The translations under genes were made by a program, and so were the position numbers. From Bacillus sp. JCM 19041 (GTDB taxonomy: Bacteria > Bacillota > Bacilli > Bacillales > Bacillaceae_D), in NCBI GenBank assembly GCA_001310375.1, contig BAXC01000034.1:1-42637 (forward strand): a stretch of 42,637 bases of DNA. The letters are read 5' to 3'. Below are positions 9,961-16,978 of the stretch, piece after piece (position 1 is the stretch's first letter; every line of letters starts with the position of its first letter). Under the pieces are notes generated by a model, which made no database searches, was not told the origin of the DNA, and saw only the letters and a program-made list of their open reading frames with translations.

Positions 9961-9974
9961 AGAAAACGCTTCCA
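9961..9974 (+). promoter_or_regulatory. Possible cre-like site before the permease genes
   Basis: AGAAAACGCTTCCA resembles the CcpA site but has A in place of the first T. It lies 20 bases before the first permease start, as the better site at 5109 does for the binding protein. A LacI-family operator is an alternative. Confidence 0.35.
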
Positions 9975-9994
9975 ATAAGAAGTGGCGAAAGGAC

Positions 9995-10885
9995 GTGGTG
10001 CAGGTGCATCTATTAAAAAGCCGTTGGAAAATCGCGCTGGGCGTGATTCCAGCCTTGCTTGTGTATTGTATCTTCAGCATTATTCCGATCTTTATCTCGT
10101 TTTACTATTCATTTATGTCCTGGAACGGGTTTTCGCCGATGGAATATGTGGGTCTAGCCAACTTTAAGGCCATTATAAATGATTCCGTGTTTTGGTTATC
10201 TGTCCGAAACAATTTAATTGTTGTGGCCGCTTCTATTTTTGGTCAAATCCCGATTGCGCTTGTACTCGCTTTATTGTTAAACCGGAAAATCAAGGGAGCG
10301 AAGTTTTTTCGGACAATTGCCTTTCTTCCTGTCGTCATTTCAACCGTCGTCATCTCGCTGACGTGGAGAATGATTTACAACGTCGAGCAAGGATTATTAA
10401 ACAACCTACTGGATAACCTTGGTTTAAGTTCGCTTGCGCAAAATTGGCTCGGCAATCCTGATTATGCGATGTACGCAATCGCCGCGGTAATCATTTGGCA
10501 GTTTGTCGGTCTCTACTTCATCATTTTTCTTTCCGCCTTGCAAACAGTGCCAAACGAAATTTTAGAAGCGGCAGAACTGGATGGGGCAACGGAGTGGCAG
10601 AAAACCCGCTACGTAACCTTACCTTCCATCTGGGGTGTCATTATCATCGCAGTCATTCTCTGTATTAGTGGAAGCTTAAAAACATTTGATTTGATTTACG
10701 TCATGACTGGCGGTGGACCAGCCAATGCGACAGAAGTGATGGCTACATATATGTATACAGAAACGTTCCAAGGATTGCGTTACGGCTATGGAAGTGCCAT
10801 TTCTGTCTTGATTTTTGTCTTTAGTATCACGATCATTGTGCTTGCTAATTTGCTTCTAAAAAAGCGCGGTGGAAAGAGAGCTTGA
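9995..10885 (+). CDS. Sugar ABC transporter permease (LplB/UgpA type)
   Basis: This 296-residue protein has six predicted membrane helices. The BPD_transp_1 signature with the EAA loop lies near residue 190: NEILEAAELDGATEWQKTRYVTLP. The C-terminus includes the typical FDLIYVMTGGGPANATEV. The start is taken as GTG 9995; GTG 9998 and GTG 10004 are also possible, and GAAAGGA at 9987-9993 does not settle it. It pairs with the second permease 33 bases downstream to form the membrane channel for the lipoprotein at 5140-6436. Confidence 0.93.
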   Translation: MVQVHLLKSRWKIALGVIPALLVYCIFSIIPIFISFYYSFMSWNGFSPMEYVGLANFKAIINDSVFWLSVRNNLIVVAASIFGQIPIALVLALLLNRKIKGAKFFRTIAFLPVVISTVVISLTWRMIYNVEQGLLNNLLDNLGLSSLAQNWLGNPDYAMYAIAAVIIWQFVGLYFIIFLSALQTVPNEILEAAELDGATEWQKTRYVTLPSIWGVIIIAVILCISGSLKTFDLIYVMTGGGPANATEVMATYMYTETFQGLRYGYGSAISVLIFVFSITIIVLANLLLKKRGGKRA

Positions 10886-10918
10886 TGAAACAAGACGAAC
10901 ATAAAGGAGGTTTGAATC

Positions 10919-11809
10919 ATGCAGGTTGACAATGATCCGCGAACACCTAAGCCAAGGAAAGAAATAAATGAGAAAACAGCACGGGTGAAGAAACAGACGA
11001 AACGAACACTTATTTATCTAATCTTGAGTGTCTTTGCGATTGTGAATGCGTATCCAATCGTTTGGATGATCCTCAATTCATTTAAATCCGGGCAGGATTT
11101 TGCCTTAAATCCATTTGGCTTGCCAACGGAATGGGTGTGGACAAATTATGTGGAGGCCTGGTTTACAGCCAACATCAACACGTACTTTTTTAATAGCGTC
11201 TTTGTTGGAGGCGTGGCTGTTGTGTTAACCGTATTTTTTGGCGCGCTTGCCTCGTACTTCTTAGCGAGGTTCCGATTCAAAGGCCAGAAGCTGCTTTATT
11301 CGTTTTTCATTCTAGGTTTGCTTGTGCCCATTCATGCGACACTCGTGCCAATGTTTATTTTAATGCAAAATATTGGCTTACTTGATACACGCTTAGCGCT
11401 CATCTTGCCATATATCGCCTTTAATTTATCGATTACAATTTTCTTATTAACAAGCTTTATGAAGTCGTTTCCAAAAGAGATTGAAGAATCTGCGATTATG
11501 GATGGCGCCGGGGTATATAAGATTTTTTGGTCGATCATTCTACCGATGACCCGCCCGGTTCTCGCAACGGCCATCATCATTAACTTTATTAACAACTGGA
11601 ATGAGTTTAGTTTTGCGCTCGTCCTCATTAATGATGACATGTTGCGGACATTACCGCTTGGCCTTGCCAACTTTGCCGGTCAGCATTCCACAAACTATAC
11701 AGCGCAGATGGCCGCTTTAACCATTGTCCTTGTACCAACCATCCTGTTCTATTTATTTATGGAAAAACAAATTGTTGAGGGAATGACCCAGGGGGCAGTA
11801 AAAGGGTAA
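10919..11809 (+). CDS. Sugar ABC transporter permease (LplC/UgpE type)
   Basis: This 296-residue protein has a basic N-terminal extension of about 35 residues, then six membrane helices. The EAA motif reads EIEESAIMDGAGVYKIFWSIILP, and NNWNEFSFALVL follows in the usual place. The ribosome site AAAGGAGGT sits ideally before ATG 10919. It is the second channel half of the sugar importer and the last gene of the locus; the hairpin at 11916-11946 is the likely terminator. No ATPase subunit is encoded here. Confidence 0.93.
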   Translation: MQVDNDPRTPKPRKEINEKTARVKKQTKRTLIYLILSVFAIVNAYPIVWMILNSFKSGQDFALNPFGLPTEWVWTNYVEAWFTANINTYFFNSVFVGGVAVVLTVFFGALASYFLARFRFKGQKLLYSFFILGLLVPIHATLVPMFILMQNIGLLDTRLALILPYIAFNLSITIFLLTSFMKSFPKEIEESAIMDGAGVYKIFWSIILPMTRPVLATAIIINFINNWNEFSFALVLINDDMLRTLPLGLANFAGQHSTNYTAQMAALTIVLVPTILFYLFMEKQIVEGMTQGAVKG

Positions 11810-11915
11810 TAGAACACCAAATTGCCGGAGTAAGTTAGGCACTATTTGCGTAAAGTCGAATCGCTAAGCGATGAGGGAATAAAAGAATAGGGGCAGGGCA
11901 ACCGTTTGATGCTCA

Positions 11916-11946
11916 CCCCCTGACACTGATAGGTTAGGGGGTTTTT
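11916..11946 (+). terminator. Rho-independent terminator
   Basis: CCCCCT pairs with AGGGGG across a 14-base loop and T5 follows. It lies 107 bases after the last permease gene. Confidence 0.7.
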
Positions 11947-11964
11947 AAATGGGAACTTAAACAT

Positions 11965-12186
11965 CTACTCTTCCACATAGAATACGACGGCAGAATCATA
12001 CGTCTCGCTTACTTGAACGCCCACAACCAATTCACCGTCTGAAAACGTACTTATCCCTTCTTCATCGTCTTCTTCCACCAATTCAAAATCATCAGGTACA
12101 AATTGTAGAGCGTACTCAAACGCGTCTTCATACGTTTCTATATCCTCGTCATTAGCCATGTTTAAAAGGATATTGACAATAAACAT
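11965..12186 (-). CDS. Small acidic protein of unknown function, N-terminus uncertain
   Basis: The 73-codon frame encodes a very acidic product (EEDDEEG in the middle, ending VVFYVEE) with alternating hydrophobic residues that suggest beta strands. I do not recognise the family. Neither possible ATG (12186 or 12156) has a ribosome site. The upstream end lies against the right arm of toxin element copy B, so the gene may have lost its true 5' end when that element arrived. It may be a remnant rather than a working gene. Confidence 0.45.
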   Translation of the reverse strand: MFIVNILLNMANDEDIETYEDAFEYALQFVPDDFELVEEDDEEGISTFSDGELVVGVQVSETYDSAVVFYVEE

Positions 12187-12221
12187 TGAAAAGCATAAAC
12201 TGAAATCAATTAGACGATACT

Positions 12222-12264
12222 AAAAAAACCTATATTGGAGTGGCGGTAACCACAACAATATAGG
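12222..12264 (-). terminator. Terminator of the toxin mRNA, copy B
   Basis: On the minus strand CCTATATTG...GTGG pairs with CCAC...CAATATAGG and is followed by T7. Copy C carries an equivalent hairpin with different bases (30305-30345), which supports conserved structure. Confidence 0.85.
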
Positions 12265-12346
12265 CGAAAACAGATTAGTCAACTCAAAGGTTGGCGCAAG
12301 TGTTTCGCATACAAATACGCCCCTATTGAGTTGCTACGCTCCGGGG

Positions 12347-12454
12347 CTATTTGTCATTTTTAAGAAGCAACATTAAAGTAACCAATCCGATGACGAACAT
12401 TGCTGTGCTCGATGCTACAGTGATTACTAGAAAAATTGCTTCGTATATTGACAA
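12347..12454 (-). CDS. Putative holin-like toxin of a type I toxin-antitoxin module
   Basis: The start is TTG 12454, 6-7 bases after AAAGGGGGTG. The 35-residue product has the plan of the holin-like toxin family (Hol_Tox): a short polar start SIYEA, one membrane helix through IFLVITVASS to VIGLVTLMLLL, and a charged KNDK tail. Such peptides damage the membrane when their antisense RNA is lost. The ribosome site is partly paired in a 5' hairpin, as in BsrG-type mRNAs. It is the only one of the three copies with a full frame. Confidence 0.7.
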   Translation of the reverse strand: MSIYEAIFLVITVASSTAMFVIGLVTLMLLLKNDK

Positions 12455-12484
12455 TGCAAACACCCCCTTTCAAACAGGAGTGTC

Positions 12485-12720
12485 GCCGCCCTTTGAGCCG
12501 TCCGTTTTTACTTAAAATGAGTATATCACAATCTATTAATTAATTTATCTTCATTCTCAAGTAAGCTAGCATATGCTACTACAAACTACTTATTGTAATT
12601 TATCTACTACATATAACCATTTGGAACTCTCTACTTAAATCAATGTCTATAACTAATCATTTTCTGCCACATAAATTAATTTTGGTTTTGTCATCGGGGA
12701 CTGGACGGCTTACTATATAA
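12485..12720. other. Intergenic, no gene seen
   Basis: This AT-rich stretch contains the weak promoter of the copy B toxin (-10 at 12520-12525, minus strand). I see no coding frame with a ribosome site. Confidence 0.4.
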
Positions 12721-12721
12721 G

Positions 12722-12757
12722 ATCAAAAAAAGCAGCCATTTAGCTGCTTTTTTGATT
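12722..12757. terminator. Bidirectional terminator-like hairpin
   Basis: ATCAAAAAAAGCAGC pairs with GCTGCTTTTTTGAT around CATTTA, with A and T runs on either side so it can act on both strands. No gene clearly reads into it from either side. Confidence 0.75.
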
Positions 12758-12796
12758 TGTTCTTATTGCTAAGGTGAAGAAGATGTTATTCTCTGG

Positions 12797-12844
12797 TTGC
12801 AATAATCAGATAACGGTGTATAATTTACTTACCGGTAAGTAAAT
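12797..12844 (+). promoter_or_regulatory. Promoter with perfect 22-bp TetR operator
   Basis: TTGCAA (12797-12802) and TATAAT (12819-12824) are separated by 16 bases. A perfect 22-bp palindrome, half-site ATTTACTTACC, spans 12823-12844 and overlaps the -10 box and the transcription start. This is the expected layout for repression by the TetR protein encoded 15 bases downstream. Confidence 0.82.
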
Positions 12845-12859
12845 GAAGGGGGTTATAAA

Positions 12860-13456
12860 ATGCGTAATAAAGAAGAAACGTATAACCAAATTGTTAAAAC
12901 AGCTTATGAAATGTTCGCTAAAAAAGGATTTCATCAAACTAGTTTGTCCCATATTGCTTCAGAGGTTGGCATATCGAAGCCGGCTATTTATTATTATTTT
13001 AAGTCTAAAGATGAATTGATTAAGTCTCTTTTTGAGAAAGTTACTCAAGAAATTCATGCGATTACGTTTATTGATGCAAAGACAATTACAATTCATAATT
13101 TTAGACAAAGTTTATACTTTATAGGTGAAAACGCCATAGACCAGCAAGTGAAAGATCCTCATTTTAATCATTTGTTTAATCAATATCTATTACTTGCCTC
13201 GCAAGACACGTATTATTCGGAGCGCCTTGTGACGATCCAACAAGATTACTTAAACCTGTTTTATGCTTTTTTCGCCCACGCTGTAGAGATTGGGGCGATA
13301 CGGGAGGAAAATCTTTTAATAAAGTCTCAATTACTTGCTTTAGTGTTTGATAACATTACAAATTTCATTTTAACGGACATGAACTTAGACTATAAGAAAA
13401 TATGGCAAGAAGCAGTAGATAGCGTTCTCTCTGGGATTGAATTGGATGAACAATAA
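12860..13456 (+). CDS. TetR family transcriptional repressor
   Basis: The 198-residue protein has a clear TetR DNA-binding domain at residues 5-50, with AYEMFAKKGFHQTSLSHIA and KPAIYYYFKSKDELI, followed by a helical effector domain. ATG 12860 follows GAAGGGGG. The gene lies just after a promoter with a perfect 22-bp palindrome, so autorepression is likely. It overlaps the start of the DUF418-like gene, which is therefore its probable target. Many such repressors respond to lipophilic compounds; the ligand is unknown. Confidence 0.92.
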   Translation: MRNKEETYNQIVKTAYEMFAKKGFHQTSLSHIASEVGISKPAIYYYFKSKDELIKSLFEKVTQEIHAITFIDAKTITIHNFRQSLYFIGENAIDQQVKDPHFNHLFNQYLLLASQDTYYSERLVTIQQDYLNLFYAFFAHAVEIGAIREENLLIKSQLLALVFDNITNFILTDMNLDYKKIWQEAVDSVLSGIELDEQ

Positions 13457-14561
13457 AATGAGCAATAACCGAATAGAGGGATTGGATCTTGCGCGAGCGT
13501 TAGCGATGTTTGGGATGATACTCGTTAATTTTATGATCGTGACAGGAGCAAAAGGGAACGGTCACCCACTATTGGTTTGGTTCACAAACCTATTCGAAGG
13601 AAGAGCCGCAGCAACCTTCGTTATCTTAGCCGGAATTGGCATCACCTTGATGACCCAAAAAGCCCGATTCACTCGCGACAAAGCAATTGTCAAAAGCGTT
13701 CAAGTTTCTTTATGGAAAAGGTCTATCTTCTTATTTATACTTGGGCTTCTTTTATATGTTGGAGGGTGGACTGGAGACATTTTACACTATTACGGAGTGT
13801 ATATGGCTTTCGCGACACTATTCATCCTGTCATCTAAAAAGGTAATAACGATCGTCATCATGATCGTTGCGATTGGTGCTCAAGTGTATCAAATGGCATT
13901 TACGTATATGAATGGGTGGAGTTCGGCTAAGCCATTTTTAGAATACCTTGATTTTTGGACGTTAACTGGTTTTCTAAGAAATTTATTTTTAAATGGGCAC
14001 CATCCTGTTTTACCATGGATTTGCTTTTTATTAATTGGGATGTTGATAGGTAGGCTAAATCTGGTTGATCGTGGAGTAAGAAAAACAATTATGTTCGCAA
14101 GCTTGACCACACTTACCTTGATTGAAATTCTCTCCAGAATCTTAATAGACTCTTTTACAACCTCGATCTTGACGGTAGATCGGGCAACATTCTTATTTGA
14201 AACAAATGCGTATCCACCAAATGTATTCTACTTACTCTCGAACAGCTCATCAGCGCTTCTTATTATCTTGTTGTCAATTTACGTAGCAGAAAAATGCGCA
14301 ACAAATAAATTCATTCGCTCACTCATTTATACAGGTCAATTCGCGTTAACTCATTATATCAGTCATGTGGTAATTGGCATTGGTCTCCTGGTACTCTTTA
14401 ATCGGGTCATTCTCTTTAACGGCTTTGAAGCCCAACCACTGTCATTCACATTTATGTATGCGTGTGTTTACTTCGTAGGTAGTATCCTATTCTCAGTCCT
14501 ATGGAGAAAAAGATTCAAAAGAGGACCGATTGAACTCGTAATGAGGAAGTGTTCCTCGTAA
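13446..14561 (+). CDS. DUF418/YeiB-like multi-helix membrane protein
   Basis: About 371 residues with roughly ten predicted membrane helices. The N-terminus NNRIEGLDLARALAMFGMILVNF is diagnostic of the DUF418 and heparan-N-acetyltransferase-like membrane families, which are thought to be acyl-group transferases or transporters. Later FEGRAAATFVILAGIGI also fits. The start is probably ATG 13446; ATG 13458 is an alternative and neither has a strong ribosome site, so translation is probably coupled to the TetR gene it overlaps by 11 bases. The substrate is unknown. Confidence 0.82.
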   Translation: MNNKMSNNRIEGLDLARALAMFGMILVNFMIVTGAKGNGHPLLVWFTNLFEGRAAATFVILAGIGITLMTQKARFTRDKAIVKSVQVSLWKRSIFLFILGLLLYVGGWTGDILHYYGVYMAFATLFILSSKKVITIVIMIVAIGAQVYQMAFTYMNGWSSAKPFLEYLDFWTLTGFLRNLFLNGHHPVLPWICFLLIGMLIGRLNLVDRGVRKTIMFASLTTLTLIEILSRILIDSFTTSILTVDRATFLFETNAYPPNVFYLLSNSSSALLIILLSIYVAEKCATNKFIRSLIYTGQFALTHYISHVVIGIGLLVLFNRVILFNGFEAQPLSFTFMYACVYFVGSILFSVLWRKRFKRGPIELVMRKCSS

Positions 14562-14606
14562 GTAAAGAATCATCGTAAGTAGTAATTCCGAGAAACAAAA
14601 AATAAG

Positions 14607-14631
14607 GCAACTCACGTGGAGTTGCTGTTCT
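14607..14631 (+). terminator. Weak terminator hairpin
   Basis: GCAACTC pairs with GAGTTGC around ACGTG, followed by a mixed TGTTCTC tail. It lies 45 bases after the DUF418-like gene. Confidence 0.5.
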
Positions 14632-14758
14632 CTGGATGGATCGATGAAATTTCTTAAATAGTTAGAAATTTTATCGGAAGAAAGATTCATTTTTAAAAAA
14701 AGATATGGTAAAATATGAGATAATGAATGACTTTCTTCTATACTTATATGGAGTTGTA

Positions 14759-14887
14759 TTATCTGTGGTTTTCTCCTAAGTCTAATGGATTGTCAACCAG
14801 GTGAGTATAAGAGGCAGTCTCTTCCATCGTATCCACACCGAATGTTAAACCTACAATTGTCATTACGATTGATAAAAATGTTTTCAT
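14759..14887 (-). CDS. Exported signalling-peptide precursor, PapR-like
   Basis: A 42-codon gene reads from ATG 14887 behind a perfect AGGAGG (14895-14900, minus strand) with ideal spacing. The product starts MKTFLSIVMTIVGLTFGV, a short secretion signal, and continues with a polar part ending LVDNPLDLGENHR. Size, plan and position match PapR, the PlcR-activating peptide of the B. cereus group (48 residues: signal part, polar part, active C-terminal heptapeptide). It diverges from a PlcR-like regulator gene, whereas papR lies downstream of plcR. The C-terminus lacks the known DLPFE motif, so the specificity would be new. I infer secretion, outside processing and re-import by an oligopeptide permease. 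No coding alternative on the other strand competes. Confidence 0.72.
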   Translation of the reverse strand: MKTFLSIVMTIVGLTFGVDTMEETASYTHLVDNPLDLGENHR

Positions 14888-15040
14888 GCTATTTCCTCCT
14901 AAAGTGTATGTTAGTGACTTCGTTAATTAGATAGTAATTTTTTGACAGAATTATGTACACGTGGAAATTCAGCCTTTAAAGAGCATAGCTCCTCTTTGGA
15001 ATATTGGTTTTCTAAATATTAGTAATCCTTTTCAAAAGAA

Positions 15041-15058
15041 ATATAATTGTGGTTATAT
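15041..15058. promoter_or_regulatory. Inverted repeat box 1, candidate PlcR-like operator
   Basis: ATATAATTGTGGTTATAT has perfect 6-base arms (ATATAA/TTATAT) with a 6-base centre. It shares 14 of 18 bases with box 2 at 16009-16026 and has the same spacing. The known PlcR box TATGNANNNNTNCATA has the same overall size and TAT...ATA ends. It lies 13 bases before the regulator start, where binding would block that gene, and about 150 bases upstream of the divergent peptide gene, where it could activate. Confidence 0.65.
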
Positions 15059-15071
15059 TAGGGGTGATTTA

Positions 15072-15957
15072 ATGGATCTGGAAGTGGGGAGGAAAATCCG
15101 CGACTTACGTAAGTACTACCGTATGACTCAAGAAGAATTGGCAGAGGGAATTTGTACGCAAGCAAGTATCAGTAAAATTGAAAAGAACGCGGAAACGTAT
15201 ATATCTGCACAAATTCTATATTCAATTAGCCAACGGTTAGGTGTTTCTATTGAATATTTTTTTAATGACAATGAAGTATTAAATATCAGCTATATCAACG
15301 AAGTATGTGATCAATTAAATGAATTAGTGACAAATAAGAACTACGGAGAAGCATATGAAATTGTTAAATTAGAAAAGAAAAACGTTAAGTTATTACTAAG
15401 AGACATTTAAAGAAGTACTTGCTCTGGAGAGAGGCATTATGCATAAATTATCTATTTGGGAAAAAACTGAAGCGTTAGAAATGATTAATGAAGCTTTACT
15501 GTTATCGGAAACGACTGAGAAGAATTATTCATTAGAGGATTTAGATATTATGACCAGTAAAGCAATCTTGCTAGGAGAATTAGAAGAATGGAAAGCATCA
15601 TTAGACCTTTATAATACCATCCTAGAAAATATTAAAAAGATTCCTTATCAAAAAGACCGGCTTACACTTATAAACATCTTTTATAATGCTTCAAGGTCAG
15701 CAATAAAATTAAATGATTATAACCAAGCTTTATTATTTTGTAATAAAGGAATCTTAGTATGTAAACAAGAAAAAACCTTTTTCTTATTAGGTCACCTTAA
15801 TTATCAAAAGGCAGAATGTTTAATTAATATAAATGTTGAAGATATGGAAACCCCTCTTCAATTCTACAGGAAAGCGTTGGCTTTATTTGAAGAGGCAGAG
15901 CAAGAGAAGTACATAGATATTGTGACAATGAAAATTAATAAACTCATCCATCATTAA
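15072..15957 (+). CDS. PlcR-like HTH-TPR peptide-responsive regulator (one frameshift)
   Basis: From ATG 15072 an XRE-type helix-turn-helix occupies residues 1-60: VGRKIRDLRKYYRMTQEELAEGICTQ, then SISKIEKN. Tetratricopeptide helices fill the rest, including FYNASRSAIKLNDYNQAL and LGHLNYQKAECLI, which resemble the C-terminal repeats of B. cereus PlcR. The frame breaks near 15399; skipping one base joins the parts through TFKEVLALERG and gives about 294 residues, close to PlcR (285). This is the RRNPP class, which binds an imported peptide through its TPR groove. The divergent peptide gene, the two shared inverted repeats and the operon downstream indicate local quorum control. The whole locus is AT-rich. 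Confidence 0.83.
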
Positions 15958-15973
15958 ATAAAAGTCGTGTTCC

Positions 15974-16007
15974 AAGTCCTCTAAATTTTATAGGGCTTCT
16001 TTTTTTG
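15974..16007 (+). terminator. Terminator of the regulator gene
   Basis: AAGTCCT pairs with AGGGCTT (one G-T pair), extended by TA/TA, and is followed by CTTTTTTTT. It separates the regulator from the biosynthetic operon, which therefore needs its own promoter. Confidence 0.8.
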
Positions 16008-16008
16008 A

Positions 16009-16026
16009 ATATAACCATCGTTATAT
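16009..16026. promoter_or_regulatory. Inverted repeat box 2, candidate activator site for the biosynthetic operon
   Basis: ATATAACCATCGTTATAT has perfect 7-base arms (ATATAAC/GTTATAT) and starts one base after the regulator's terminator. It matches box 1 in both arms and spacing. A TATACT at 16120-16125 may be the -10 box of the operon; no good -35 box precedes it, as expected for an activated promoter. The first operon start lies 142 bases downstream. Confidence 0.68.
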
Positions 16027-16167
16027 TTTTTAAACAACTCCCTAAGCTTACGACTGAGGAGCTTGAATAATGGCTGTAAATGGTCTGTAACTGGAAATAC
16101 ACGGTTTTTTTAATCCATCTATACTCTAAATACAGAGATAAATAAAGAATACAAAGGAGGACCAAAA

Positions 16168-16725
16168 GTGATCAAAGCTGTTGTGATTAATGATAAGGAG
16201 AGGCTATCTGAATTTTATAGGCTCAGATATGATGTGTTTGTTGTTGAGCAAGGAGCTGCCCCAATCTCTTTTTATCCAGACAAAGAATTAAAGGATGACT
16301 TTGATGAGAAGGGTATACACATTGGTTGTTATTTGAATGAGGAGTTGGTTGGCACGATTTCATTCATTAATAAAGAACAACATGAAGCATTAATGATTGA
16401 AAAAGTTCATCATTTAAAAAGTGATAGCTCGAAGAACTATGCAGAAGCCATGCGATTTATTGTCGTTGAAAATGCTAAAACAAAGAAGTTTGGTGTGAAA
16501 GGTCTTATTGTCAATAAGTTATTAGGTAAACTTTATGAGGTCTTGCAGCAGTATAAAATTGACTATGTTTATGTTCAAAGTTGTGAATCTGTTCAAAAGC
16601 TATATGAGTCTATTGGGTTTAAACAAATAGGTGAGTATCAATTGTATGAAGGCATTTCAAATGAATGTCCAATGGTATTGGATATGACGGCTATTAACCA
16701 AAATATCTTAGAAGGAGTGAAATAA
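16168..16725 (+). CDS. FeeM/LuxI-like N-acyltransferase (GNAT fold)
   Basis: The 185-residue protein starts at GTG 16168 behind AAAGGAGGACC. Its N-terminal RLRYDVFVVEQGA matches the R-x-R-Y-x-V-F-x-x-E-Q pattern of LuxI-type autoinducer synthases and FeeM-type N-acyl amino acid synthases. GNAT features follow: HIGCYLNEELVGTI, a central EAMRFIVVE strand, a KKFGVKG loop and YESIGFKQIG. These enzymes take an acyl chain from ACP and attach it to an amine. The very next gene encodes an ACP, as FeeL sits beside FeeM in the environmental-DNA fee cluster. I infer that it releases the finished acyl chain as an amide; the amine is unknown. Confidence 0.7.
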   Translation: MIKAVVINDKERLSEFYRLRYDVFVVEQGAAPISFYPDKELKDDFDEKGIHIGCYLNEELVGTISFINKEQHEALMIEKVHHLKSDSSKNYAEAMRFIVVENAKTKKFGVKGLIVNKLLGKLYEVLQQYKIDYVYVQSCESVQKLYESIGFKQIGEYQLYEGISNECPMVLDMTAINQNILEGVK

Positions 16726-16726
16726 T

Positions 16727-16978
16727 ATGTTAACAAGTAACGAGGTAAATTCCGTAAAAGAAATTATTGCTGAGGTTCTTGAAGTAGAGATGGAAGAAGT
16801 ACAAATGGAGACGGATTTAGTAGATGAACTTGAGGCAGATTCTATGATGGCCTTAGAAATCATGGCAACAGTTGAAAAAACATTTAATGTGGTCATACCA
16901 GAAGAAGAGTTACCTAATTTTGGCTCTTTGGAAGAGATTATTAATGTGGTTACGAAGTTAAGAGGGGTTCCACAATGA
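16727..16978 (+). CDS. Dedicated acyl carrier protein
   Basis: This 83-residue acidic protein has the four-helix ACP plan and the phosphopantetheine attachment serine at position 39 in ELEADSMMALEI. It starts at ATG 16727, two bases past the preceding stop, behind AGAAGGAGTG. Its last four bases overlap the dehydratase start (ATGA). A carrier protein inside the cluster, together with its own AcpS-type transferase at 22632, implies that intermediates are kept apart from primary fatty acid synthesis. Confidence 0.92.
   Translation: MLTSNEVNSVKEIIAEVLEVEMEEVQMETDLVDELEADSMMALEIMATVEKTFNVVIPEEELPNFGSLEEIINVVTKLRGVPQ

Larger units (their letters stand above)
12206..12480 (-). repeat. Copy B of dispersed type I toxin element (complete)
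   Basis: This is the best preserved of three copies. In transcript order on the minus strand it holds a -10 box TATACT (12520-12525, just outside), a 5' hairpin CACTCC...GGGGTG covering the ribosome site, and a 35-codon toxin. A stable hairpin follows right after the toxin stop, pairing GACAAATAGCCCC with GGGGCGTATTTGT. The shared block GACTAATCTGTTTTCGCC and a terminator complete the unit. Similarity with copy C continues past the terminator through TATCGTCTAATTG, which marks a likely element edge. TxpA/RatA and BsrG/SR4 loci of Bacillus have this general form, with an antisense antitoxin RNA over the 3' half; I could not place that RNA's promoter. Confidence 0.7.

Noticed and set aside
12206-12480. 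The dispersed repeat as an insertion sequence or CRISPR fragment
   Set aside because: There is no transposase, no terminal inverted repeats and no regular spacing; it carries a small membrane peptide and RNA hairpins instead.
15944-16165. Minus-strand frame between regulator and operon
   Set aside because: It overlaps the terminator and box 2 and has no ribosome site.
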